From contig NZ_CP019724.1 in NCBI RefSeq assembly GCF_002005225.1, forward strand, positions 2,606,501-2,670,500: DNA of 64,000 nucleotides, given 5' to 3'. The position numbers were made by a program, and so were the translations under genes. This DNA is from Streptomyces pactum. GTDB lineage: Bacteria > Actinomycetota > Actinomycetes > Streptomycetales > Streptomycetaceae. This document shows, piece after piece, positions 57,003 to 64,000 of the stretch. How positions within the stretch are numbered: the stretch's first letter is position 1; each line of letters opens with the position of its first letter. Below the pieces are notes generated by a model. The model saw only the letters and a program-made list of their open reading frames with translations. It was not told where the DNA came from and did not search any database.

Positions 57003-57603
57003 GGTTGTACGAGACCCTGTCGTGTCCGGGCGCCGGAGGTCCGCAAGAACCCCTGCGAGGGCGCGGGTTGTCGGTTTTGCCTTCTCTGTAAAGCGTCAGG
57101 CTAAACATGCGATTCCCCGCCAACCCGAGCGGGCCCCCTGATCCACGTGTGAGTTTGCTCACTTATCAAGGGGCAAACCGGTCAATTCAGGCTGACGCAC
57201 CACTGCGACGAAAGCGACATTGCCCCTCTGAACCCACCATTCCGCTCCTGATCATGTCGACTGGGACACCTTCCATCCGCTGACGACTCGCGGGCATACG
57301 TCCGTTTTGCGGGTGATCACTTTCTACGACCGGTGACCCGCCCCTCACGTGGTGTCACCTATGTCACGGGGTGGCCCACGGGCCTTGTTGGAGATCCTGC
57401 ACTGTGCTGGAATTCCACGGACCGCTGCGGGATCGAGCCGGCGCACAGGGGGCGCACACCAGCGCCGAACGGCGGCGAGATGGGGGAACCAGCGCCGGTC
57501 ACTCACGACCACCACGGGGGCGTATTCAGGGCGCCCCTATGACGCCGACACCGTGCCCAGCCGCTCACGCGGACGGGCGCCTGGTCCAGAGGTTGCGACG
57601 CTA
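57003..57603. promoter_or_regulatory. Upstream region of the conservon
   Basis: About 600 bases without a convincing gene, holding the divergent promoters of the peptide gene and cvnA. Direct repeats of TGTCAC occur around 57353-57367. The cvnA frame remains open upstream to 57349, but codon use there is less coding-like than after 57604. Confidence 0.45.
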
Positions 57604-60600
57604 GTGCAGGGACGTTTCAAGAGGGATGGCAGCGCTTCGGCGGAGCCGGAGCCGCACGGCGGGACTGGCCCCAAGGCCGTCAGCTCCTCGCCCCAGCACG
57701 CCCAGAACCCGGGCCAGGGCCAGCCCGGCGAGAACGGAGACCACCCCGGTCAGCAGGGGACCCCGTCCTCCGCCGGCCAGAAGCCGCCCGCCAAGCCGGC
57801 CAAGGGCTCGACCGGCCCCGGCCCGCGAATAGCCCTGCGCAACTGGCGGATCTCCACCCGTCTGGTGTCGCTGCTCGCGCTCCCGGTGGTCGCGGCCACC
57901 TCGCTGGGCGCGCTGCGCATCGACCAGTCGATGGACGACATCCAGCAGCTCGACAACATGAAGCTGCTGACCGAGATGACCAAGCAGGCCACCGAACTGG
58001 CCGCCGCGCTCCAGGAGGAGCGCGACCAGTCCGCCGGCCCCCTGGCCCACGGCTCGACGTCCGGCGCGATCGCCGTCAAGGGCGACCGGGAGAAGACCGA
58101 CCGGGCCCTGAAGAACTTCCTCGACAGCTCCGAGGAGATCGACGCCGCCAGCAAGGACGGCAACCTCGTCGGCGTCCGTGACAGCCTCGTCGGCCTCGCG
58201 AGCGATCTGAACGACCTGAACCGGATCCGCAGCAACGCGTACAAGGCCGAGGACAACTCGACCCAGACGGTCGAGTCCTACCACCGCCTGATCACTCACC
58301 TGCTCGACCTCTCCCAGGACATGGCGGAGGCCACCAGCAACCCGGAGATGATCCAGCGCACCCGCGCCCTGTCCGCGTTCTCCTCGGCCAAGGAGTACGC
58401 GTCCATCCAGCGCGCGGTTCTCGCGGCGGCGCTCCCCGCGGGCAACACGGGCAAGAGCGACCTCTCCGAGAACGACCGCCTGTACGCGCAGTCGGCCCTG
58501 CAGAGCCAGAGCTCCGAACTGCGCAGCTTCACCAGCATCTACGGGGACGGTGCCGAGGACCTCCTCAAGCCGATCTCCGAGGGCAACCCGACCATCGAGG
58601 CCTCCGACAAGTACGCCGGCCGCGCCCTCGACAGCAAGAACGGTCTGTCCGACCTGAGCAAGCGCTCCTACCAGGACTGGCTCGACGACAGCTCCACCAA
58701 GATCCAGCAGATGAAGAACATCGAGCTCACCCTGCTGGAGGACATGGAGCAGAAGGCCCGCGAGCTGCGCAGCGAGTCGGAGCGCGAGGCGATCGTCTCC
58801 GGTGTGCTGATCCTGCTCGTGCTCGGTGTCTCCCTGGTCGGCGCCTTCGTCGTGGCCCGGTCCATGATCCGCTCGCTGCGCCGCCTGGAGGACACCGCGA
58901 CCAGGGTCGCCCAGGACCGTCTGCCCGAGCTGGTCAAGCAGCTCTCCGAGACCGACCCGCAGGACGTCGACACCTCGGTGGAGTCGGTCGGCGTGCACTC
59001 CCGGGACGAGATCGGCCGAGTGGCCTCGGCCTTCGACGACGTGCACCGCGAGGCGGTCCGCCTCGCCGCCGAGCAGGCCCTGCTGCGGGGCAACGTCAAC
59101 GCGATGTTCACCAACCTCTCGCGCCGCTCCCAGGGCCTGATCCAGCGCCAGTTGTCGCTGATCTCCGAACTGGAGTCCCGCGAGGCCGACCCGGACCAGC
59201 TCTCCTCGCTCTTCAAGCTCGACCACCTCGCGACCCGCATGCGCCGTAACGGTGAGAACCTCCTCGTCCTCGCCGGTGAGGAGCCCGGCCGCCGCTGGAC
59301 CCGTCCGGTCCCGCTGGTCGACGTGCTCCGCGCCGCCGCCTCCGAGGTGGAGCAGTACGAGCGCATCGAGCTGGCCTCCGTGCCGACCACCGAGGTCGCC
59401 GGCCGCGTGGTCAACGACCTCGTGCACCTGCTCGCCGAGCTGCTGGAGAACGCCACCTCGTTCTCCTCCCCGCAGACCAAGGTCAAGGTCACCGGTCACG
59501 CGCTGCCCGACGGGCGGGTGCTGATCGAGATCCACGACACCGGCATCGGCCTCTCGCCGGAGGACCTGGCCGCGATCAACGAGCGGCTGGCCTCGCCGCC
59601 CACCGTGGACGTGTCCGTCTCCCGCCGCATGGGCCTGTTCGTGGTCGGCCGCCTCTCGCAGCGACACGGCATCCGCATCCAACTGCGTCCGTCCGACTCC
59701 GGTGGTACGACCGCGCTGGTCATGCTGCCCGTCGACGTCGCCCAGGGCGGCCGCAAGCCGCAGCCCAAGCCGGGTCAGCCCGCCACGGGCAACGGCGGTC
59801 CGGCCGCCGCGCAGGCCGCGGCCGGTGTCGCGGCGGCCCGGCGCGGCGGCGGCCAGGGCGGCGGGGCCCTCGGTGGCGGCGGTGCTTTCGGCGGCGGTGG
59901 CGGTGCCCTCGGCGCCGGTGCGCCGGGCGGCGGCCGGCTCGCCGCCGGTCAGGGACCGCGGGCCGCACTGCCCGGACGTGACGCGGCCGGTCGCCCGGGA
60001 GCGCCGGGCAGCGCTCGCGGGCCCCAGTCCCCGGCGGGACCGAACGGACCCAACCAGCAGAGCCGCCCGGCTCCGGCCGGTTCGGGCGCAGGTGCCGGTC
60101 AGGCGCCCGGTACTCCGCAGGGGCTGCAGGCCGCGGGCATGAACGCGCCGCAGGGCAACGCGCCGCAGGGCCAGGACGCCTTCGGCGGCGGACGCGGTCC
60201 GTCCGCGCCCCCGCAGCGCGGCAAGCGCCGCGGCAACGGGAACGGCGACGCCGAGCAGGGCCGTCGGCCGCAGTTGCCGCCGCGCGGCGGTCCGCGGGCC
60301 GAGCTGCCCGGCGGCAACCCGCAGCCCCGCACGCCCAGTTGGAGCGACGAGAACGCGCAGCCGCCCGTGCCGCGCGCCTCCCTGGACGCCCCGCGCGGCC
60401 ACGAGGAGCCGGACAGCTCCCGCACGGACCGCACACCGCGTTTCGACGATCGGCAGGGTCCGGGCTCGACCGCCGAGATGCCGGCGATCCCCGGTCCCGG
60501 TGCGTCCCAGGGCCCCGGCGCCACGGCCGAGTTCGCCCGTCCGGACTTCGACGTCCCGGCGCCTCGCCGGGACGACCCGCAGAACACGGGCCAGTCGTCC

Positions 60601-61587
60601 CAGTCCGGCCAGAACCAGTACGGCCACAACCAGCCCGGCCAGGACCAGTACGGCCAGAACCAGTACGGCCAGGACCAGTTCGGCCAGAACCAGTACGGCC
60701 AAGATCAGTTCGGCCAGGACCAGTACGGCCAGGGTGGTGAAAACGCCCCGCAGAACGACCAGTTCGGGCGTCCCGAGCCGGCCGCCCCGCAGCAGAACGG
60801 CGGGTCCTTCGTCCGCTCGGACGTCTTCGGCGGGCAGCCCGGTCAGGCGGGTCCGAACGACCCGGCCTCGACCGGCCGGTTCCCCGGCGCCCAGGGCTAC
60901 GACAACGGCTCGACCGGTCAGCACCGTCTGCCGGACCGCCAGAACCCGGCCCCCACCGGCCAGTTCGAGCGCCCGCAGGCCAACGGCACGCACGGCGGGA
61001 ACGACTTCGGCGCCCCTCGGCCGTCGGCCCCGCGGCAGCGTCCGGCCCACCAGGAGCCGGCAGGCGGTAACGGCGACTCCAACCCGGCCGCCGCACAGCG
61101 GCCGGGTGACGGATGGGCCCTGCCCCCGGCCACCGGTCCCGGTGACGGCCGTACGCCGCTGTTCGACACGCTGGAGACCAACTGGTTCCACGGTGACCGC
61201 GAGGCGAGGGCGCAGCACAACGCGCCGGCCGCGGCCCCGGAGCCGCAGGCCTCCCAGCCCCAGACCCCGGCGGCCCCCCAGCGGCCCGCCACCTCAGCCT
61301 GGCGCAGCTCGCCGAACGACGACCTCGTCCGGCAGGCCGAGCGCGTCCGCCAGCCGGCGGCCGGCGGCATCACCACCTCCGGTCTGCCGCGCCGGGTGCC
61401 CAGGGCCAACCTCGTCCCGGGCACGGCTCAGCAGCAGTCACAACAGAGCGGTCCGCAGGTATCGCGCGCGCCCGACGAAGTGCGCGGCCGGCTGACCAAT
61501 CTCCGTCGGGGAATCGCACAGGGCCGCCAGGCCGGTACCAACCAGACCGGCAGCCACCCGCGGCCCACTCACCAGCAGGAGCGTTAG
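57604..61587 (+). CDS. cvnA1: Conservon sensor kinase-like protein CvnA
   Basis: The 1327-residue protein starts at the GTG of 57604 (VQGRFKRDGSASAEPEPHGG). A disordered N-terminus (1-75) leads to a first membrane helix (LVSLLALPVVAATSLGALRI), an extracytoplasmic nitrate-sensor-like helical domain, a second helix (AIVSGVLILLVLGVSLVGAF), a HAMP linker and an ATPase domain with ELLENATSFSSP (N box) and EIHDTGIGLSPEDLAAINER (G1). No phospho-acceptor H box is obvious, as usual for CvnA. The last 600 residues are Gly/Pro/Gln-rich and include nine QYGQ(N/D) repeats. It leads the cvnA-B-C-D operon. Confidence 0.93.
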   Translation: MQGRFKRDGSASAEPEPHGGTGPKAVSSSPQHAQNPGQGQPGENGDHPGQQGTPSSAGQKPPAKPAKGSTGPGPRIALRNWRISTRLVSLLALPVVAATSLGALRIDQSMDDIQQLDNMKLLTEMTKQATELAAALQEERDQSAGPLAHGSTSGAIAVKGDREKTDRALKNFLDSSEEIDAASKDGNLVGVRDSLVGLASDLNDLNRIRSNAYKAEDNSTQTVESYHRLITHLLDLSQDMAEATSNPEMIQRTRALSAFSSAKEYASIQRAVLAAALPAGNTGKSDLSENDRLYAQSALQSQSSELRSFTSIYGDGAEDLLKPISEGNPTIEASDKYAGRALDSKNGLSDLSKRSYQDWLDDSSTKIQQMKNIELTLLEDMEQKARELRSESEREAIVSGVLILLVLGVSLVGAFVVARSMIRSLRRLEDTATRVAQDRLPELVKQLSETDPQDVDTSVESVGVHSRDEIGRVASAFDDVHREAVRLAAEQALLRGNVNAMFTNLSRRSQGLIQRQLSLISELESREADPDQLSSLFKLDHLATRMRRNGENLLVLAGEEPGRRWTRPVPLVDVLRAAASEVEQYERIELASVPTTEVAGRVVNDLVHLLAELLENATSFSSPQTKVKVTGHALPDGRVLIEIHDTGIGLSPEDLAAINERLASPPTVDVSVSRRMGLFVVGRLSQRHGIRIQLRPSDSGGTTALVMLPVDVAQGGRKPQPKPGQPATGNGGPAAAQAAAGVAAARRGGGQGGGALGGGGAFGGGGGALGAGAPGGGRLAAGQGPRAALPGRDAAGRPGAPGSARGPQSPAGPNGPNQQSRPAPAGSGAGAGQAPGTPQGLQAAGMNAPQGNAPQGQDAFGGGRGPSAPPQRGKRRGNGNGDAEQGRRPQLPPRGGPRAELPGGNPQPRTPSWSDENAQPPVPRASLDAPRGHEEPDSSRTDRTPRFDDRQGPGSTAEMPAIPGPGASQGPGATAEFARPDFDVPAPRRDDPQNTGQSSQSGQNQYGHNQPGQDQYGQNQYGQDQFGQNQYGQDQFGQDQYGQGGENAPQNDQFGRPEPAAPQQNGGSFVRSDVFGGQPGQAGPNDPASTGRFPGAQGYDNGSTGQHRLPDRQNPAPTGQFERPQANGTHGGNDFGAPRPSAPRQRPAHQEPAGGNGDSNPAAAQRPGDGWALPPATGPGDGRTPLFDTLETNWFHGDREARAQHNAPAAAPEPQASQPQTPAAPQRPATSAWRSSPNDDLVRQAERVRQPAAGGITTSGLPRRVPRANLVPGTAQQQSQQSGPQVSRAPDEVRGRLTNLRRGIAQGRQAGTNQTGSHPRPTHQQER
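60601..60735 (+). repeat. 15-bp in-frame tandem repeat, nine copies, in cvnA1
   Basis: Nine units of the type CAGTACGGCCAGAAC code for Q(Y/F/S/P)GQ(N/D). Variation is mostly T/A at the second codon and A/G at the last, so the array expands and drifts in frame. It lies in the disordered C-terminal part. Confidence 0.9.
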
Positions 61588-61596
61588 TTGAGCCCG

Positions 61597-62010
61597 ATGA
61601 GCCAGGCGGCACAGAACCTCAACTGGTTGATCACGAATTTCGTGGACAACACCCCAGGGGTGTCCCACACCGTCGTCGTGTCCGCCGACGGACTCCTTCT
61701 GGCGATGTCGGAAGGCTTCCCGCGCGACCGCGCCGACCAGCTCGCGGCCGTCGCCTCGGGGCTGACCTCGCTGACCGCCGGGGCGTCCCGGATCTTCGAG
61801 GGCGGCAGCGTGGCACAGACGGTCGTGGAGATGGAACGTGGGTTCCTCTTCCTCATGTCCGTCTCGGACGGCTCGTCACTGGCCGTCCTCGCCCACCCGG
61901 AGTGCGACATCGGCCTCGTCGGCTACGAGATGGCACTCCTGGTGGACCGCGCGGGGGCGGTACTCACGCCCGACCTGCGCGCCGAACTGCAAGGAAGTCT
62001 GCTCCACTGA
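61597..62010 (+). CDS. cvnB1: Conservon roadblock/LC7 protein CvnB
   Basis: The 137-residue protein MSQAAQNLNWLITNFVDNTP has the roadblock/LC7 fold (VSHTVVVSADGLLLAMSEGF). CvnB binds CvnC and CvnD and regulates the GTPase. A TTG at 61588, directly after the cvnA stop and with GGAG six bases upstream, is an alternative start giving three more residues; the ATG matches the family annotation I remember. Confidence 0.92.
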   Translation: MSQAAQNLNWLITNFVDNTPGVSHTVVVSADGLLLAMSEGFPRDRADQLAAVASGLTSLTAGASRIFEGGSVAQTVVEMERGFLFLMSVSDGSSLAVLAHPECDIGLVGYEMALLVDRAGAVLTPDLRAELQGSLLH

Positions 62011-62122
62011 ACGGCCCCGGCACCACCCGTGTTACCAAATCACCGTCCGGCCGCCACAATCCCCCCACCGGCCTCGTCAGACGGCACGACTGACCAACCT
62101 GCTGTCCCGCCCCGGAGGATTC

Positions 62123-62521
62123 ATGACCCCGCCCACCGCCTCTCATGATCCGTACGCGGAGCCGTACGAGGACGAGGGCGACCAGCCGCTGGTACGTCCG
62201 TACGCGATGACCGGCGGCCGGACGAGGCCGCGCTACCAGCTCGCCATCGAGGCACTGATCAGCACGACGGCCGACCCGGCAGCGCTCATGGGGCTGCTCC
62301 CCGAGCACCAGCGCATCTGCCACCTGTGCCGCGAGGTGAAGTCGGTGGCCGAGGTGTCGGCCCTGCTGGCGATGCCGCTGGGCGTGGCCCGGATCCTCGT
62401 CGCGGACCTCGCGGAGGCCGGACTGGTCGCCATTCACCAGCCTGGCGGCGACGAGAACAACGGCGGTGCGCCGGACGTGACACTGCTCGAAAGGGTGCTC
62501 AGTGGACTTCGAAAGCTCTGA
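62123..62521 (+). CDS. cvnC1: Conservon DUF742 protein CvnC
   Basis: The 132-residue protein from the ATG at 62123, behind GGAGGA, reads MTPPTASHDPYAEPYEDEGD and then LVRPYAMTGGRTRPRYQLAI, the DUF742 signature, followed by a winged-helix-like SVAEVSALLAMPLGVARILV. Its 3' end overlaps cvnD by 20 bases. Confidence 0.92.
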   Translation: MTPPTASHDPYAEPYEDEGDQPLVRPYAMTGGRTRPRYQLAIEALISTTADPAALMGLLPEHQRICHLCREVKSVAEVSALLAMPLGVARILVADLAEAGLVAIHQPGGDENNGGAPDVTLLERVLSGLRKL

Positions 62522-63077
62522 CGGAGGACGGGCGACCACCTCCGCGAAGATCGTGGTGGCCGGTGGCTTCGGCGTCGGCAAGACCACGTTCGTGGGCGCC
62601 GTCTCCGAGATCAACCCCCTGCGCACCGAGGCCGTGATGACCTCGGCCAGCGCCGGGATCGACGACCTCACACACGCCGGGGACAAGACGACCACCACGG
62701 TCGCCATGGACTTCGGCCGCATCACGCTCGACCAGGACCTGATCCTGTACCTGTTCGGCACGCCGGGCCAGGACCGTTTCTGGTTCATGTGGGACGACCT
62801 GGTGCGCGGTGCCATCGGCGCCGTGGTGCTGGTGGACACGCGTCGGCTGGCCGACTGCTTCCCCGCGGTGGACTACTTCGAGAACTCGGGCCTGCCGTTC
62901 GTCGTCGCGCTCAACGGCTTCGACGGGCAGCAGCCGTACAACCCGGACGAGGTGCGCGAGGCGCTGCAGATCGGGCCGGACACCCCGATCATCACGACCG
63001 ACGCCCGGCACCGCGCCGACGCGAAGAGTGCGCTGATCACGCTGGTGGAGCACGCGCTGATGGCACGGCTGCGGTAG
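62502..63077 (+). CDS. cvnD1: Conservon small Ras-like GTPase CvnD
   Basis: The 191-residue protein has the P-loop GGFGVGKTTFVGAVSEINPL, G3 FGTPGQDRF and G4 ALNGFDG (NxxD). As in MglA-like GTPases the G2 threonine region is TTTTVAMDFG. It acts downstream of CvnB. The start is a GTG inside the cvnC end, showing strong coupling. Confidence 0.94.
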   Translation: MDFESSDGGRATTSAKIVVAGGFGVGKTTFVGAVSEINPLRTEAVMTSASAGIDDLTHAGDKTTTTVAMDFGRITLDQDLILYLFGTPGQDRFWFMWDDLVRGAIGAVVLVDTRRLADCFPAVDYFENSGLPFVVALNGFDGQQPYNPDEVREALQIGPDTPIITTDARHRADAKSALITLVEHALMARLR

Positions 63078-63478
63078 TCCGCGGACGGTCGCGGCCAAGC
63101 CGGCGGGTCCCCGCGGAACTTGCCGTAGGCCCAGTGGAGCCGGCTGTGTCCTTTGACACGGTCGGCTCCGCCGTTCATAACGTTTCGGCAGAGGAATCGG
63201 GTGGTATCGACACGCGACGCGGTCAACTGGTCTCGCTGCGCGCATGAAAGCCCCGTCTTTTGACGGGCCTCGCTCTGTATGACCGTTTTATCTAGGGTTT
63301 ACATCACGTGGGATCCCCTAGTCCCACTGTTTGGAAGAGCGCAGGCCGCCGTGCTGGAATGCCAGAACTGCCCAATGGTCAAAGACGTACTCAGCAGTAG
63401 TACGTACTCGATGACGGACTGGGCTCTGAGACACAGCGGCACGACGTAGGTGCCGACCGCCGAGAGGTTGTTGGTCGA
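63078..63478. promoter_or_regulatory. Gap between the first conservon and the next kinase gene
   Basis: About 400 bases with a small hairpin near 63245-63265 (GCCCCGTC/GACGGGC around TTTT), likely terminating cvnD, then an A/T-richer zone and the palindrome AGTACGTACT at 63399-63408, about 70 bases before the next start. The 12-mer CAGTAGTACGTA here recurs by the peptide gene stop (56801-56820, other strand). Confidence 0.5.
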
Positions 63479-64000
63479 GTGAGGCGAAGCAAGAACAGTC
63501 CCGAGCCATCGGCCCGGGGCAACTTCACCCCGCCGCCGCGCACAGCGGCGCCCGCCCCCGTGCCCCCTTCGGAACCCAAGGCCGAGCCCGCCCCGAGCGG
63601 TGGCCGTCTCTCCCCGCGCAACTGGCGGGTGACCACCCGGCTGAACGCGATCCTGCTCATACCCGTGCTGGTCGGCCTCGTCATGGGCGGCTTCCAGGTG
63701 AAGAGCTCAATCGACACCTGGCAGGACGCCGAGGACGCCGAGAGCACCGCGCGCCTGGTACGCGCCTCCCTCGGCTACGCCAGCGCCCTCTACACCGAGC
63801 GCGACATCACGGCCGCCCCGCTGCTGCAGGGCAAGGGCGAGAAGGACGCCACCGTCGCCAAGGCCCGCCAGGCGACCGACGAGGCGGCCGACGCGTTCGA
63901 CGAGGCGGCCCAGGACATGCCGGGCAAGGCCGGCCTGGAGCGCCGGCTGAAGGTGTTCCGCGAGCAGGAGCCCAAGCTCCAGACGCTGCGCGTGGCCGCG
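63479..64000 (+). CDS. Second conservon sensor kinase (CvnA-type), N-terminal part
   Basis: From the GTG at 63479, with GAGAGG upstream, the frame reads VRRSKNSPEPSARGNFTPPP, a Pro-rich stretch, RNWRVTTRLNAILLIPVLVG (membrane helix) and a helical extracytoplasmic region with ASALYTERDITAAPLLQGKG, parallel to the NIT-like domain of CvnA1. It continues beyond the right edge. It is probably the lead gene of another conservon, as SCO5540 follows cvn1 in S. coelicolor (from memory). Confidence 0.85.
   Translation, partial: MRRSKNSPEPSARGNFTPPPRTAAPAPVPPSEPKAEPAPSGGRLSPRNWRVTTRLNAILLIPVLVGLVMGGFQVKSSIDTWQDAEDAESTARLVRASLGYASALYTERDITAAPLLQGKGEKDATVAKARQATDEAADAFDEAAQDMPGKAGLERRLKVFREQEPKLQTLRVAA

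Noticed and set aside
57601..61218. Minus-strand frame of 1205 codons opposite cvnA1
   Set aside because: It lies entirely antisense to a gene with clear domains; in GC-rich DNA the antisense frame stays open because of codon bias. Its translation shows no motif.

Overview
The window is chromosomal DNA of a Streptomyces, very probably of the S. coelicolor group. The evidence is very high GC, frequent GTG and TTG starts, actinomycete marker genes (nsdA, ndgR, hupS, glcP, CvnABCD conservons) and a gene order that, from memory, follows S. coelicolor from about trmD (SCO5594) down to the first conservon (SCO5544-5541). Most of the window is vertically inherited core chromosome.

Layout. 1-1884: trmD-rimM-khpA-rpsP ribosome-maturation operon (minus). 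2116-8748: SprT-like protein, methyltransferase, lipoprotein, ftsH and ffh. 8819-8938: a hairpin and a two-repeat, one-spacer CRISPR-like relic. 8969-13302: nitrogen operon amtB-glnK-glnD behind a recognisable GlnR box. 13483-25377: nsdA, a prim-pol N-domain protein, ftsY, an NCS1 permease, a 27-bp tandem array, the glucose permease glcP and smc. 25637-29413: small coiled-coil protein, acylphosphatase, secreted CAP protein, HxlR regulator and mutM. 29511-38315: rnc-rpmF-DUF177-DivIVA-like-coaD-rsmD-recG-DAK2 block, then rpmB diverging. 38447-46763: thiD-thiL, Lrp-like protein, ddlA, gpsA-plsC, cofC and hupS, with two decayed genes (a SARP regulator and a DUF3515 lipoprotein). 47041-49985: leuCD diverging from ndgR. 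50056-54192: accessory region with decayed fragments, five tandem tRNA genes (Glu/Gln) and a TnpB element that truncates a gene on each side. 54251-64000: gltX-FAH operon, a small repeat-containing peptide gene, the full conservon cvnA-B-C-D and the start of a second conservon kinase.

The genes support co-translational protein targeting (ffh, ftsY), translation and RNA processing (rimM, trmD, rnc, rpmF, rpmB, rsmD, tRNAs, gltX), chromosome organisation (smc, hupS), nitrogen and carbon uptake (amtB-glnK-glnD, glcP), cofactor, wall and lipid precursors (coaD, thiD, thiL, ddlA, gpsA, plsC, cofC), leucine synthesis (leuCD under ndgR) and conservon signalling.

The most unusual parts are the orphan CRISPR-like unit whose single spacer resembles the neighbouring ffh gene, and the 666-residue TnpB protein with an intact catalytic triad sitting in a deletion scar. 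Coordinates, motifs and hairpins were read by eye. Family names are assigned from recognised motifs and general knowledge; no database search was made.
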